From: Tissierella simiarum
GTDB taxonomy: Bacteria > Bacillota > Clostridia > Tissierellales > Tissierellaceae
Direction of reading: 5' to 3'
Assembly: GCF_018917865.1 (NCBI RefSeq)
Contig: NZ_JAHLPM010000016.1
Location: 1-64,000, forward strand
DNA length: 64,000 nucleotides
In this document: piece by piece, positions 16,941 through 25,685 of the stretch
Layout: each line of letters starts with the position of its first letter
Position numbering within the stretch: the first letter of the stretch is position 1
Made by a program: the position numbers and the translations under genes
The notes under the pieces: generated by a model
What the model was told of the DNA's origin: nothing
The model's database searches: none
The model's input: the letters and a program-made list of their open reading frames with translations, nothing else

Positions 16941-18395
16941 TCATGGAACAATTTCAAAAACAGTACCTTGGTTAAAATCAGTCACATTCATAGAGCCATA
17001 AACCCCTAAATATAGTCTGGTTTGATCCAGATTCGTTCCCAAACTAACATAAAAAGCTGATTGTGACCCAAAATTATAATCGGTTTCAATAACACTAAAA
17101 TCACTTAGTTTACAATCTGTTCTTATCCTGGTATAAGCTAAAACACCTTTAACGGTCGGTTGAGATTCTTCATCCCGGGCAAAATCGGTAAACACAACAC
17201 TTCCCGTTAAATCGGGGATTCCATTCCCCATATATGACTGGACTCCTGTAAGTGCAGTTCCTCCAAACTTATCGGGTCGGGGATCTTTATGAAAATAACT
17301 AGTCAGAGGCTGAAGACGATGCACTGAAGTTTTTACTGCTTCATTGTAATAAGCAATTACTTTCTCATCCAGAGTTGGACTTGCAGAGCAGTCCCTTATA
17401 ATTGAAGTAGGAAAAGCCCCTTCCCACCCTCGCCAGCCAAAGTTAATAAATCCTTCTTGGTCAGGTTCAGATTTCATTAAAGAAGCTTGAACAAGCTGAG
17501 TAACCGGTATTGGTTTATAATGAACGAATGAAAAAATCGACTCTACCAGATCCTGTCCCACATTTCCCACATATTTGATATACTGATCATAAAACCTTTG
17601 AAATGAAATGCCAGGTATATTGCGAACCCCTTTGGCAATTACCGTAAGTGTTTCCTGAATAGGTACGGGGAGTTCATTAAAACGTGTGACTACGGGTGGA
17701 TTATAGATAAATGTATTCTTGGCTACATCAATTTCAATTATTTTACCGGCGATTTCCATATCATCCTGACTTAAATTAAATGGATCATAGCCTGATCCAC
17801 CATCTCCGGTTGTTAAAATAAGTTTTCCTGTTTCAGGTGAAAAGTTTAAGCTATTGACACCATTATGATTAAAAAATGGTCTTCTTAAATTAAGTAATGT
17901 CCGCCGTTTTTGAAGTTGACCATTCGATTGTAAAATCCATTCTTCAACTGTGTCAATATGATCATATTGAATTTCTCTATTTATCCACTTTAGGTTTAAG
18001 GTTCTGGGGTCACATGGATTAGGATTAAAAAATTCAGGAAGAGCACCTAGACCTTGTGCTCCAGCTACTGAATTAGGAAGAGCACCCGGACCTTGTGTTC
18101 CAGCAACTGAATAATGAAGATAAAACAGACCGTTACAATAAAATTCGGGATGAAACGCTAGCCCTATCAATCCCCGTTCATCATATCCACCACCAGAGAC
18201 ACCTAGTTTTATGATTCGTGGGCGAATATCTAAAAAAGTCCTTATAACTCCGTTTCCTATGTAAAAGATCTCTCCTACCTGGGTTGCAATAAATAATCTT
18301 TCGATTGAGTCACCTGGAAGTATAGTTGTTTTCAAAACAGTGGGTAAATTTATCTTACTAACAATAGGACGTAAACTAACTTTAACTTTTATCAA
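16941..18395 (-). CDS. Glucose/sorbosone dehydrogenase-like beta-propeller protein
   Basis: 484 residues with the GSDH/PQQ-dependent sugar dehydrogenase pattern: ERLFIATQVGEIFYI, DERGLIGLAFHPEF, NHNGVNSLNFSPETGKLILT with TGDGGSGYDPFN, and EGFINFGWRGWEGAF. No signal peptide is visible, unusual for PQQ enzymes, so cofactor and location are uncertain. A 13-residue tandem repeat (SVAGTQGPGALPN-like) lies near residue 95. Base composition is richer in G+C than neighbours, hinting at transfer. Confidence 0.8.
   Translation of the reverse strand: MIKVKVSLRPIVSKINLPTVLKTTILPGDSIERLFIATQVGEIFYIGNGVIRTFLDIRPRIIKLGVSGGGYDERGLIGLAFHPEFYCNGLFYLHYSVAGTQGPGALPNSVAGAQGLGALPEFFNPNPCDPRTLNLKWINREIQYDHIDTVEEWILQSNGQLQKRRTLLNLRRPFFNHNGVNSLNFSPETGKLILTTGDGGSGYDPFNLSQDDMEIAGKIIEIDVAKNTFIYNPPVVTRFNELPVPIQETLTVIAKGVRNIPGISFQRFYDQYIKYVGNVGQDLVESIFSFVHYKPIPVTQLVQASLMKSEPDQEGFINFGWRGWEGAFPTSIIRDCSASPTLDEKVIAYYNEAVKTSVHRLQPLTSYFHKDPRPDKFGGTALTGVQSYMGNGIPDLTGSVVFTDFARDEESQPTVKGVLAYTRIRTDCKLSDFSVIETDYNFGSQSAFYVSLGTNLDQTRLYLGVYGSMNVTDFNQGTVFEIVP
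18036..18113. repeat. 39-bp tandem repeat within the dehydrogenase gene
   Basis: Two adjacent 39-base units (18036-18074 and 18075-18113) differ at a few bases and keep the reading frame. They encode two copies of a 13-residue VAG-QG-GALP unit inserted in a surface loop. Confidence 0.85.
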
Positions 18396-18426
18396 CTTAT
18401 TTTACACTCCTTCTTATTGTTTTCTT

Positions 18427-18790
18427 TTATAAGAATATGATTAGAACTGTTATATTAGTACCAAATTGTGGCCGGGGAATCTGATGATGCATTGCACCAT
18501 TTTCCGCACCAGCATCGGAGAAATTTAGGGCGATCATTGGGGACGTGGCTGTTTTTGCATATTGAATTGACAAATATTCTTTCATGGCGTATTTTAATCC
18601 GTCTACACCCACTTGATTGTGCGTGTCAAGAACATTGAGCTGGAGCCGGCACATTTCCCAGTCAAAGGAATATTATCGAATTCATCATAGTCCCTCTGCC
18701 AAGGGGATGCCAGCTTCAAGCAGCATTATTTTTGTACACTTAAGGCATATGGAGTACTGTGTGTCGTTAAGCAGAAAGATAAATAGAGTT
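18427..18790 (-). pseudogene. Frameshifted remnant, family not recognised
   Basis: On the minus strand 18427-18654 encodes MCRLQLNVLDTHNQVGVDGL...; just upstream another frame reads ASPWQRDYDEFDNIPLTGK, apparently continuous with it after a one-base shift near 18655. G+C is higher than in the flanks. I cannot name the family, and the N-terminus is not found. Confidence 0.4.
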
Positions 18791-19032
18791 TATACTTAAA
18801 TTGTCTAGAGTAAATAAGATATTTGCTTGTATATTTAAATCAAGAGTAAAATAAGAATGATAATTTAGCATTTATTTTAGTCTTTATTTTTGTTAAATAG
18901 TTAAGTCAGACTAAGGCTATGGTCGTTTAATAAGTGTAAACATAAAGATAAAGGAAGGTGATTAATATGAATAAGCTAGTGAAAAAACTTAAAAAGATAA
19001 TGATAAAGATTTTTTGAAGCTTTTTCAAACAT

Positions 19033-19278
19033 ATGAGGAAGAACTATATCGAACCAAGTATGAGTAATGCTGGAAATATTTATGACAATGCTATTATGGA
19101 GTCCTTTAATAAATCATTAAAAACCGAAGTGATGGATGGTAGCAAAATTTTTGTTACACGAGAAGAGACTAAAAAAGCTGTATTCGAACATATACAGCTT
19201 TTTTATAATAGGAAGAGAAGGCATTCTTCTTTTGGATATTTATCTCCTTTAGAATATGAAAAACTGAACCCTGAGTAA
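19033..19278 (+). pseudogene. IS3-family transposase (OrfB) C-terminal remnant
   Basis: The frame YDNAIMESFNKSLKTEV ... FYNRKRRHSSFGYLSPLEYE is the end of an IS150-group integrase domain, including the last catalytic Glu (MESF). The first two catalytic Asp residues and OrfA are absent, so the element is dead. Confidence 0.85.
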
Positions 19279-19328
19279 ATAAACTATTTATCAAGTCTAC
19301 CTAATCGGGTTTAATCCACCTTAAAAAT

Positions 19329-19584
19329 ATGTCGGTAAATTTGCCAAAATATAAGCTGATTGCTTTAATTGGCATATCGGGTAGTGGCAAATCTACCTTT
19401 GCTATGGATATTCTGTAAAAAGAATGTTAGTGGCAATACATGAAGAGTATGGGTCTTGTCACCGACCTAATAGGTCATTGGTAGATAGCATATCCGAACT
19501 TTCTTTTTTAATTGCTATCGTTCAAAGAGCACTTCCTAATAGCCCACACTCTACGGTTGGCACATATACAGAAAATTTCACCTG
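19329..19584 (+). pseudogene. UvrA-like ATPase, degraded N-terminal fragment
   Basis: ATG 19329 opens MSVNLPKYKLIALIGISGSG with Walker A SGSGKST, then stops after FAMDIL. A shifted frame resumes WQYMKSMGLVTDLIG, and another VDSISELS ... STVGTYTE. This order matches the first ~90 residues of UvrA-type excinucleases, especially short UvrA-like resistance proteins. Several stops and shifts make it non-functional. Confidence 0.7.
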
Positions 19585-19663
19585 ACTGTAAATTTGATAT
19601 ATGAAAGTATAAGAATGCACAAAGAGCTGGAAAACTGCATTAATAAATATATTACCAATATAT

Positions 19664-19735
19664 GGGGCTATAACTCAGTGTGAGAGTGCCACGTCAGTAG
19701 CGTGGAAATCGAGGGTTCAAATCCTTTTAACCCGA
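19664..19735 (+). tRNA. Degenerate tRNA-like sequence (probable tRNA pseudogene)
   Basis: The 72 bases fold as a cloverleaf: D stem ACTC/GAGT, anticodon stem CCACG/CGTGG, T arm GAGGG-TTCAAAT-CCTTT with two G-U pairs. The acceptor has only five of seven pairs, the D loop lacks GG, and the base before the anticodon is C instead of U, with no encoded CCA. So it is tRNA-derived but unlikely to be active. A CCAAAGCTTTGG hairpin with T-rich tail follows at 19754-19775. Confidence 0.45.
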
Positions 19736-19822
19736 ATACAATAACCATAAGGCCAAAGCTTTGGTTTTATTTTAACCTATAATAGAAAAGGCCGGGCACT
19801 TGATACAAAATTAAGTTGAGCA

Positions 19823-19922
19823 AAAACTCGGATAGAAATGTACGGGTTTTTTTGCGTTACAATTAAAGAAGGGTGCTGGGAGAAATGTAAGAGTAAAGGT
19901 CTCTTATTTCTATCCGAGTTTT
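19823..19922. mobile_element. MITE-like element with 17-bp inverted repeats
   Basis: AAAACTCGGATAGAAAT (19823-19839) and its exact inverse ATTTCTATCCGAGTTTT (19906-19922) bound about 66 bases without coding capacity. Perfect arms with a short core suggest a miniature element or two fused IS ends. Confidence 0.5.
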
Positions 19923-20199
19923 ACACAATCTGACTAAACGATAAAACCGTCGCAATGAAAGAGTAACTGCTAACCTGTGCCATTAGTTTCAACTTTTATT
20001 GCCGCTGTGAATATATTTCTTAGAATGGTGCATATTGAAATTTGTGTATTATTGTCTAAAAAGCAAATAGGAGAAATATGTATAATAAAAATAGTTATAT
20101 AAATTGCAATAAAACTATTACAAGGCAAAATTAACCACTAAAGATCATCACCATTCTATGACATTATGTAAACTAGAATAATATAGAATGGTGGTAAAA

Positions 20200-21264
20200 A
20201 TGAACAAACAAGATAAAATATTTGAAACTGAAAATAATAATCCTAAGATTCAAGCAATAAAAAAGGCTATGAAAGATTCAAATGATAAAAGAATGTATTA
20301 ACGTTATCTAGCTATTCTTCTTCATCTAAAAGGTTTAAACAATAAAGCTATTGCAGAAGACTTAGGTCTATGTCAACATACCATAGGAAATTATATTAGA
20401 AAATATAAAGAAGAAGGTATTTCAGGCCTAGATATAAATCATAGCCCAGGTGCTCCTCGTTTACTTACAATAGAACAAGAAAAAGAACTTGTAGAAGTAG
20501 TTACTACAAAGACTCCAGACGAAGTAGGTTTTGCACCTAGGAAGAATTGGACTATTGCTATCATTCGCCAATGGGTTATTAATAACTTTGGTGTAAAATA
20601 CAGTCCTAGAGGTATGGCAGAAGTATTATACCGATTAAATTTAAGTTATACTAGACCAACCTATACTCTGAAAAAAACTGATGCTGAAAAACAAGAAGCT
20701 TTTAAACAAGAGTTTGAGGTTTTAAAAAAACTTATTTGACGGAAAAATTGACCATATACTATTTGAAGATGAATCTATGATTCGTGATTACCAAGCCATT
20801 CAGAAGACATGGTTTTTAAAAGGTAAACAACGAATCATCCCTACATATGGTAAACGTGAGGGAGTAAAACTCCTAGGTACTCTTAATTACGAAACAGGTC
20901 ATGTTTATTGTGTTGAGGAAGAAAAATATGACGCTGAGATATTTTTAAACTTCCTAAAAAATGTTTTAGCAATCTATCCACTGGAAAGATAGTGATGATA
21001 TTAGATAATGCTAGAATTCATCATGCTAAACTACTTGAACAATTTTTAGAAGAACAAAAAAATAGACTAAAATTAATCTTTCTACCACCCTATAGTCCAA
21101 ACCTAAATCTTATCGAAGGCTTATGGGGCTGGCTAAAGTCTGAAATAATAAACAATGTTTTTTATACTAATGCTAGAAAAATAAAAGTAGCCGTGAGAAA
21201 TTTTATCAGATTTATTAATCAAAAACCTAATGACGTCATAGACCGTCTTTGTGTTCAAATGTAA
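20200..21264 (+). pseudogene. IS630-family transposase, degraded
   Basis: Stitched frames give a full transposase: N-terminal HTH (NNKAIAEDLGLCQHTIGNYI), then DDE residues in FEDES, LDNARIHHA and NLIEGLWGWL. It is broken by a TAA at 20299, a one-base insertion near 20737 and a frame change near 20980. All three catalytic acids remain recognisable, so decay is recent. The flanking 20041-20199 and 21265-21500 should hold the terminal repeats, but I could not define them. Confidence 0.85.
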
Positions 21265-21525
21265 AATCTTTATTGCAAACTATATATATGCTATTTTGGC
21301 AATAGGTTTTTGTAAATTTTTAACTAATGAAAAATTAAAAGTTGGTATTGATAGTAATATAATTTATATCTGAACATACAAAATCTAAGTCAAGAATTAG
21401 TCAAATTAGTAAAAAATATAATTAGTAACATTAATGATGAAATGTAGAAAGTTAAATTATTTTCTCATGTATCTAAAATTTTATAAGGGGGTACAGTAAT
21501 TATAATAAAGTAAATAAAAAAACTA

Positions 21526-21558
21526 TTGACAAAGTTACACGATTAAGGTTATTATAGA
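21526..21558 (+). promoter_or_regulatory. Promoter of the Rrf2 gene
   Basis: TTGACA (21526-21531) with an AT-rich -10 region (TTATTA at 21549-21554, 17-base spacer; TATAGA is another reading). Confidence 0.45.
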
Positions 21559-21594
21559 TACACAAAGTCTTTAATTGGAGGTGTTTAATACATT

Positions 21595-21978
21595 ATGAAG
21601 TATTCAAAAGCTACAAATTATGCTCTTCACACCATGCTTTTTCTTGCAATGGACACACCAAATAAACTTGTTGGTGTACAGGAGTTAGCAGAAAAACAAA
21701 AAGTTTCTCCAACGTATTTGTCCAAAATATTGACCAAGTTAGTTAAGGAAGGAATGATTAATTCTTCTTCAGGTGTCAACGGAGGTTATTCCCTTAGTCA
21801 AAATTGGGAAGATATTTCATTCTTGGATATTATACATGCTATTGAAGGTAAATCATCTTTATTTGATTGCTGTTTAGAATCTCATTCAGAATGTGTTATA
21901 AAAAAAATAATGCTTTCAGCAGAAGAAAAAATGGAGGAAGAGTTAAGGAATCAGAAGATATCAGATCTTGTTAAGTAA
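21595..21978 (+). CDS. Rrf2-family transcriptional regulator
   Basis: 127 residues with the Rrf2 winged helix: KATNYALHTMLFLA, VQELAEKQKVSPTYLSKILT and the wing GVNGGYSLSQ. Three cysteines (FDCC...SEC) lie where IscR/NsrR bind an Fe-S cluster, but the spacing is not the classic one, so cluster binding is uncertain. GGAGGTG precedes ATG. The DMT transporter about 280 bases downstream is a candidate target. Confidence 0.85.
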   Translation: MKYSKATNYALHTMLFLAMDTPNKLVGVQELAEKQKVSPTYLSKILTKLVKEGMINSSSGVNGGYSLSQNWEDISFLDIIHAIEGKSSLFDCCLESHSECVIKKIMLSAEEKMEEELRNQKISDLVK

Positions 21979-22260
21979 ATATCTGTGGATTTATAATCCA
22001 CTCTTATTTTTTAATGAATTATAGATATAAAGAGTCTTTTAAGTCTTTGATTACAAATTTAAATTGGTTATTGCTAGGGAGAAATATCAAATCCAATTGG
22101 CTAAATATCTTCCACCAATTTCAAATATAAAGCACTATTATAGAAAAAGTCATTTAGCAGTCCCTATTGTAGTGGGTGGAATTAAAAGACTGACCATTGA
22201 TTTGTTATTTCAGAAAACAATCTTAATCATTAAAATTTAAAAATAAAAGGAGGTAAATTT

Positions 22261-23205
22261 ATGCAAATCACACTTTATTTAATTATGGGGATAATTATTG
22301 GAATGTTTTTCCCTATCCAAGCATCTATAAGTGCTCGTTTAAGCTCTTATTCAAAAACACCTTTAACAGCTTCGTTCATCGCATTTTCTTTAGGAACGGT
22401 AATACTACTCATTATAAATTTAATAGTAGATCCTATCGGAATTACTACTGGAATTGATTTTTCATATCCATTGTATGTTTTTATCGGTGGAGCAATAGCT
22501 GGTGTCGGTTTTAATCTAGCTAATATCATTCTTTTTTCAAAACTTGGCGCTTCAGTTACAACGCTAGTAACCGTAACCGGGCAAATGATTGTAGGAATCC
22601 TAATCGATCACTTTGGGTGGTTCGGTGTACAAGCTAATCCTGCTAGCATTACTAGAACATTCGGGGTTGTCATTATGATTTTCGCCATTTCATTGGCTCA
22701 ACCTAGAAAGAAAAAAGACTTAACCATGGCGTCAGAAGAAGAAAAGAAGGATAGTAAAATCACCTGGATAATTTTAGGTGTTCTAGCCGGATTTTTACCA
22801 CCATTGCAAACCGCTATTAATGGAAAACTTCGTACTGCAACGGGCTCTCTTTTAGGAGCTACTTTCATTTCTTTTTTTGTTGGCACGATTATCTTGCTTA
22901 TTTTGATATTGATTACTCAACGTCGCTTAGAGTTTCCTTTGTATGACACTCAAAAAAATCGTATTCCTATTTGGACATATATGGGCGGTATATTTGGCAT
23001 ATTTATTCTAACAGGCAACATTGTCTTGTTACCTGTGCTTGGATCGGTTCTAACTACTATGATTTTCCTATTAGGACAAATGATTATGGCATTAACAATC
23101 GATCAATTTGGAATGTTTAATTTACAAAAAAGAAAAATTGATAGTAGAAGAATCGCTACTTTAGCATTGATGATTGTTGGAATCATATTTGTTAAGTTCT
23201 TGTAA
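22261..23205 (+). CDS. DMT-superfamily transporter, duplicated YdcZ/DUF606 type
   Basis: 314 residues with ten membrane helices made of two homologous halves: QASISARLSSYSKTPLTASF in the first and QTAINGKLRTATGSLLGATF in the second, each followed by GQMI..L.IDxFGxF. This is a fused YdcZ (DUF606) pair, usually found as two separate small proteins. AAAGGAGG precedes ATG. Substrate unknown; a terminator follows. Confidence 0.85.
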   Translation: MQITLYLIMGIIIGMFFPIQASISARLSSYSKTPLTASFIAFSLGTVILLIINLIVDPIGITTGIDFSYPLYVFIGGAIAGVGFNLANIILFSKLGASVTTLVTVTGQMIVGILIDHFGWFGVQANPASITRTFGVVIMIFAISLAQPRKKKDLTMASEEEKKDSKITWIILGVLAGFLPPLQTAINGKLRTATGSLLGATFISFFVGTIILLILILITQRRLEFPLYDTQKNRIPIWTYMGGIFGIFILTGNIVLLPVLGSVLTTMIFLLGQMIMALTIDQFGMFNLQKRKIDSRRIATLALMIVGIIFVKFL

Positions 23206-23249
23206 TCTTATATGTCAGACTAAGCATGTATTTAATATATTCAAAAAAA

Positions 23250-23281
23250 CTACCAAGTTAGCATAACTTGGTAGCTTTTTC
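23250..23281 (+). terminator. Terminator of the DMT transporter gene
   Basis: CTACCAAGTT-AGCAT-AACTTGGTAG then CTTTTTC. Confidence 0.9.
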
Positions 23282-23330
23282 TTGAAATCTTTATAGTTAA
23301 GTTATTTATTTTTATAGTTTTTTATAATAG

Positions 23331-23397
23331 GTTGTTGAATAACTAAAATTACCAGTAAAAAAGTCGTCCAATTTCTAGTATTATGTTAAGCACCATA
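23331..23397 (+). repeat. IS-derived direct repeat, copy 1
   Basis: A 67-base sequence beginning GTTGTTGAATAACTAAAATT recurs at 24642 with about ten differences. It is probably the end of a transposable element. The following 23398-23660 has no supported gene apart from a short frame (MLSTIAAKIIGFSDIPDHF) that may be transposase remains. Confidence 0.6.
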
Positions 23398-23662
23398 GCA
23401 GCAAAGATTATTGGGTTTTCCGATATTCCTGATCATTTTACTTTCTGTATTCGAACAAAAGAGATTGAAAAATCTTTGTTTTACCCAATATAGGATATTT
23501 GTTCTCTTATTAAATCCTAAAGCTATATAAGTATGTACACAAAATAAGGAAATGGAGAGATTTGGCAAACAAAAATTGATAACTTTTCTGTCCCTTTATA
23601 TGTTTTCATTGCATTTTAAAAGGTATAGGCAGTACTGCCTATACCTTTTAAAATAACAATAG

Positions 23663-24352
23663 TTATGCATAAAAACTATGTCCACCTATTTTCATTACAT
23701 AGGTCTTATTCTTTACAATCCAAGTTCCTGCTGCTTTAGCTGGATTGAAGAAATATGTTGAATTTCCTACTGGTCTTGCTCCATTTAGAGCATCCTTAGC
23801 TGCTTGCATACTTTCTTGTGATGGGGTATTATAGATTGTTCCATCAGCAACTGGACTAAACTGAGGAATACTGCCATAATACTCGAAAATTACACCGTAT
23901 ATAGTATTGGGAAATTCTTTAGAATTAACTCTGTTAATAATTACATTTCCAACTGCCACTTTTCCATTGTATGATTCTCCACCTGCTTCTGCCTCAATGA
24001 TTCTAGCTAGCCAAAATAAATCATCTTGACTATAGTTTTTAGGTGAGCTTGCCACAGTGTTAGTTTTGTTATATAGTGCTGTTTGAGTTTGTTTATCTGC
24101 AATACCATCAATAACTAATTTATTATCCTTCTGAAAATTAATAACAGATTTTTCAGTGAGCTTACCATAGATACCATCTATGGAACTAGTATAATATCCA
24201 AGACTTTGCAATTTTTGCTGAAGCCTAGAAACCTCACTTCCTTTACTGCAGAATTCCAATGTTACATGATTTTCATTTGCAAATACTCCTGTTATTGGCA
24301 CTAATAACAATATTAAAACTATTAAAATTGATAATACTCTCTTTCCTTTCAT
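23663..24352 (-). CDS. sleB: SleB-like spore cortex-lytic/cell wall hydrolase
   Basis: 229 residues: signal peptide with hydrophobic core VLSILIVLILLLVPITGVFA, a peptidoglycan-binding domain about 33-90 (GSEVSRLQQKLQSLGYYT), and a C-terminal SleB/CwlJ hydrolase domain with Glu in LARIIEAEAGGE and NSTYFFNPAKA. ATG at 24352 is preferred over the GTG 12 bases upstream, which abuts the Shine-Dalgarno. A c-di-AMP riboswitch precedes the gene, so expression should respond to that nucleotide. The family degrades spore cortex in germination; a vegetative wall role is also possible. Confidence 0.88.
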   Translation of the reverse strand: MKGKRVLSILIVLILLLVPITGVFANENHVTLEFCSKGSEVSRLQQKLQSLGYYTSSIDGIYGKLTEKSVINFQKDNKLVIDGIADKQTQTALYNKTNTVASSPKNYSQDDLFWLARIIEAEAGGESYNGKVAVGNVIINRVNSKEFPNTIYGVIFEYYGSIPQFSPVADGTIYNTPSQESMQAAKDALNGARPVGNSTYFFNPAKAAGTWIVKNKTYVMKIGGHSFYA

Positions 24353-24380
24353 TGCTATACACACTCCTTCCGTAATAAGG

Positions 24381-24487
24381 CTTCCGAAGTTAGCTGACGG
24401 GTTCGGGATAGAAGGCTCCCTACCACAGATGTGGATTAACCCCTTAAATGGTTCCTCCGTACCTATAATATTTAGGATTCAGCAGTT
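24381..24487 (-). ncRNA. Cyclic-di-AMP (ydaO-yuaA) riboswitch
   Basis: Read on the minus strand, it has the ydaO landmarks in order: GCTGAATCC, GGTACGGAGGAACC, AAGGGGTTAATCC, a variable hairpin, AGGGAGCC, then CCCGAACCCGTCAGCTAACT. It lies about 30 bases before the sleB-like start. In this class c-di-AMP binding turns expression off. The stretch to the Shine-Dalgarno is short and contains CTTCGGAAG, so I cannot tell transcriptional from translational control. Confidence 0.92.
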
Positions 24488-24508
24488 ATAATGGTATGCA
24501 ATATGGAT

Positions 24509-24537
24509 ATTATATAAGAATGTTTATGTCATGTAAA
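24509..24537 (-). promoter_or_regulatory. Promoter of the riboswitch-sleB transcript
   Basis: On the minus strand TTTACA (24537-24532), 17-base spacer and TATAAT (24514-24509), 22 bases upstream of the aptamer. Confidence 0.75.
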
Positions 24538-24641
24538 CCCGAAAAGCCAAAATACCAGAAATTGTATATGTAAAATATGGTATAGTAGACATGTTTATGT
24601 TAATATGGCTGTTAGGTTTAAGCTAATTTTATTTGTATTTA

Positions 24642-24708
24642 GCTTGTTGAATAACTAAAATTACCAATAAAAAAATTGCCCAATTTCTAGTATCATGTTA
24701 GGTACCAT
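24642..24708 (+). repeat. IS-derived direct repeat, copy 2
   Basis: Second copy of the 67-base sequence at 23331. Here it is followed directly by a transposase fragment at 24720, which supports an IS origin for both copies. Confidence 0.6.
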
Positions 24709-24719
24709 ACTAAACAATC

Positions 24720-24923
24720 TCTAGATTTGATTCTGAGGCTAAGTTTGGTAAATCTACTGGATTAGGATGGTATAAAGGATATAAAGTTCATGTAATCAGT
24801 CCCACGGATTTAGCGCCGTTGGAATTTTACTTTACTATAGGAAATGTTTACGATAGTAACTGCAAAAAACCGATCAGCGAGAAGAAGGTATATGTTGATA
24901 TAAATGAGACTTCATGGTTTTAA
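24720..24923 (+). pseudogene. DDE transposase fragment (IS4/IS5-like)
   Basis: An open frame of 67 codons without a start reads SRFDSEAKFGKSTGLGWYKG, then GYKVHVI and FTIGNVYDSN, resembling the second catalytic Asp region of IS4/IS5-like DDE transposases. Both ends are lost. The gap from 24924 to 25090 holds nothing else recognised. Confidence 0.5.
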
Positions 24924-25127
24924 AATAAAAAATAAGAAAAAATCATAAAAGTAAGACTAACATGACTTTCAGCTTGTTACTATACATGCCAAGGTGAAAT
25001 GATATATATAATTATCTCATAAAATGATAAGAATAAAGATTTTGAAATCCAATTTAGATGCAACCACTAGAAACAAAATCCTACTATATAAATGAAGGCC
25101 TTACAAAATAGTAAAGGAGGTAATAAA

Positions 25128-25685
25128 TTGGAGGATGAAAAGATAGTTTCTTTATATATGGAACGTTCAGAAAATGCTATTATAGAAACTGCAAATAAAT
25201 ATGGGAGTTTTTGTCGCACTATTGCATTCAACATACTTTCAAATTATACAGACGCAGAGGAATGTGAAAATGATACATATCTTGCTGCGTGGAATACTAT
25301 ACCACCAACTCGTCCCACGAAATTATCAACTTTCTTGGGACGGCTTACTCGTAATATTGCTCTTGATAAATATGACTATTATACGGCGCAAAAGCGTAAT
25401 AGTAAATTTGATTTGCTATTATCTGAGTTGGATGATTGTATTTCTGTACCAGACAATGTTGAAGAGGAGTATGAAGCAGGTCAAGTAGCAAAGGTAATCA
25501 GCGAATTTTTGCGTAGTAGAGACTATGAAAGTCGAAATGTTTTTTTGCGACGTTATTGGTATGCTGATTCCATATCTGATATTTCGGAGCGTTTCGGGAT
25601 GAGCGAAAGCAAAGTAAAGTCCATGCTGTTTAGAACGAGGAAAAAATTAAAACAGTATCTTAAAAGAGAAGGGATGATTATATGA
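25128..25685 (+). CDS. RNA polymerase sigma factor, ECF type
   Basis: 185 residues with sigma region 2 (YGSFCRTIAFNILSNYTDAE, ECENDTYLAAWNTIPP) and region 4 HTH (YWYADSISDISERFGMSESK followed by VKSMLFRTRKKL). AAAGGAGG at 25113-25120 is 7 bases before TTG 25128; the ATG at 25092 has no ribosome site. It overlaps the next gene by four bases (ATGA). It should direct polymerase to its own promoter set, held in check by the membrane partner; the stimulus is unknown. Confidence 0.88.
   Translation: MEDEKIVSLYMERSENAIIETANKYGSFCRTIAFNILSNYTDAEECENDTYLAAWNTIPPTRPTKLSTFLGRLTRNIALDKYDYYTAQKRNSKFDLLLSELDDCISVPDNVEEEYEAGQVAKVISEFLRSRDYESRNVFLRRYWYADSISDISERFGMSESKVKSMLFRTRKKLKQYLKREGMII

Noticed and set aside
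18617-18799. 60-codon plus-strand frame
   Set aside because: Opposite strand of a decayed minus-strand gene; composition explained by that remnant.
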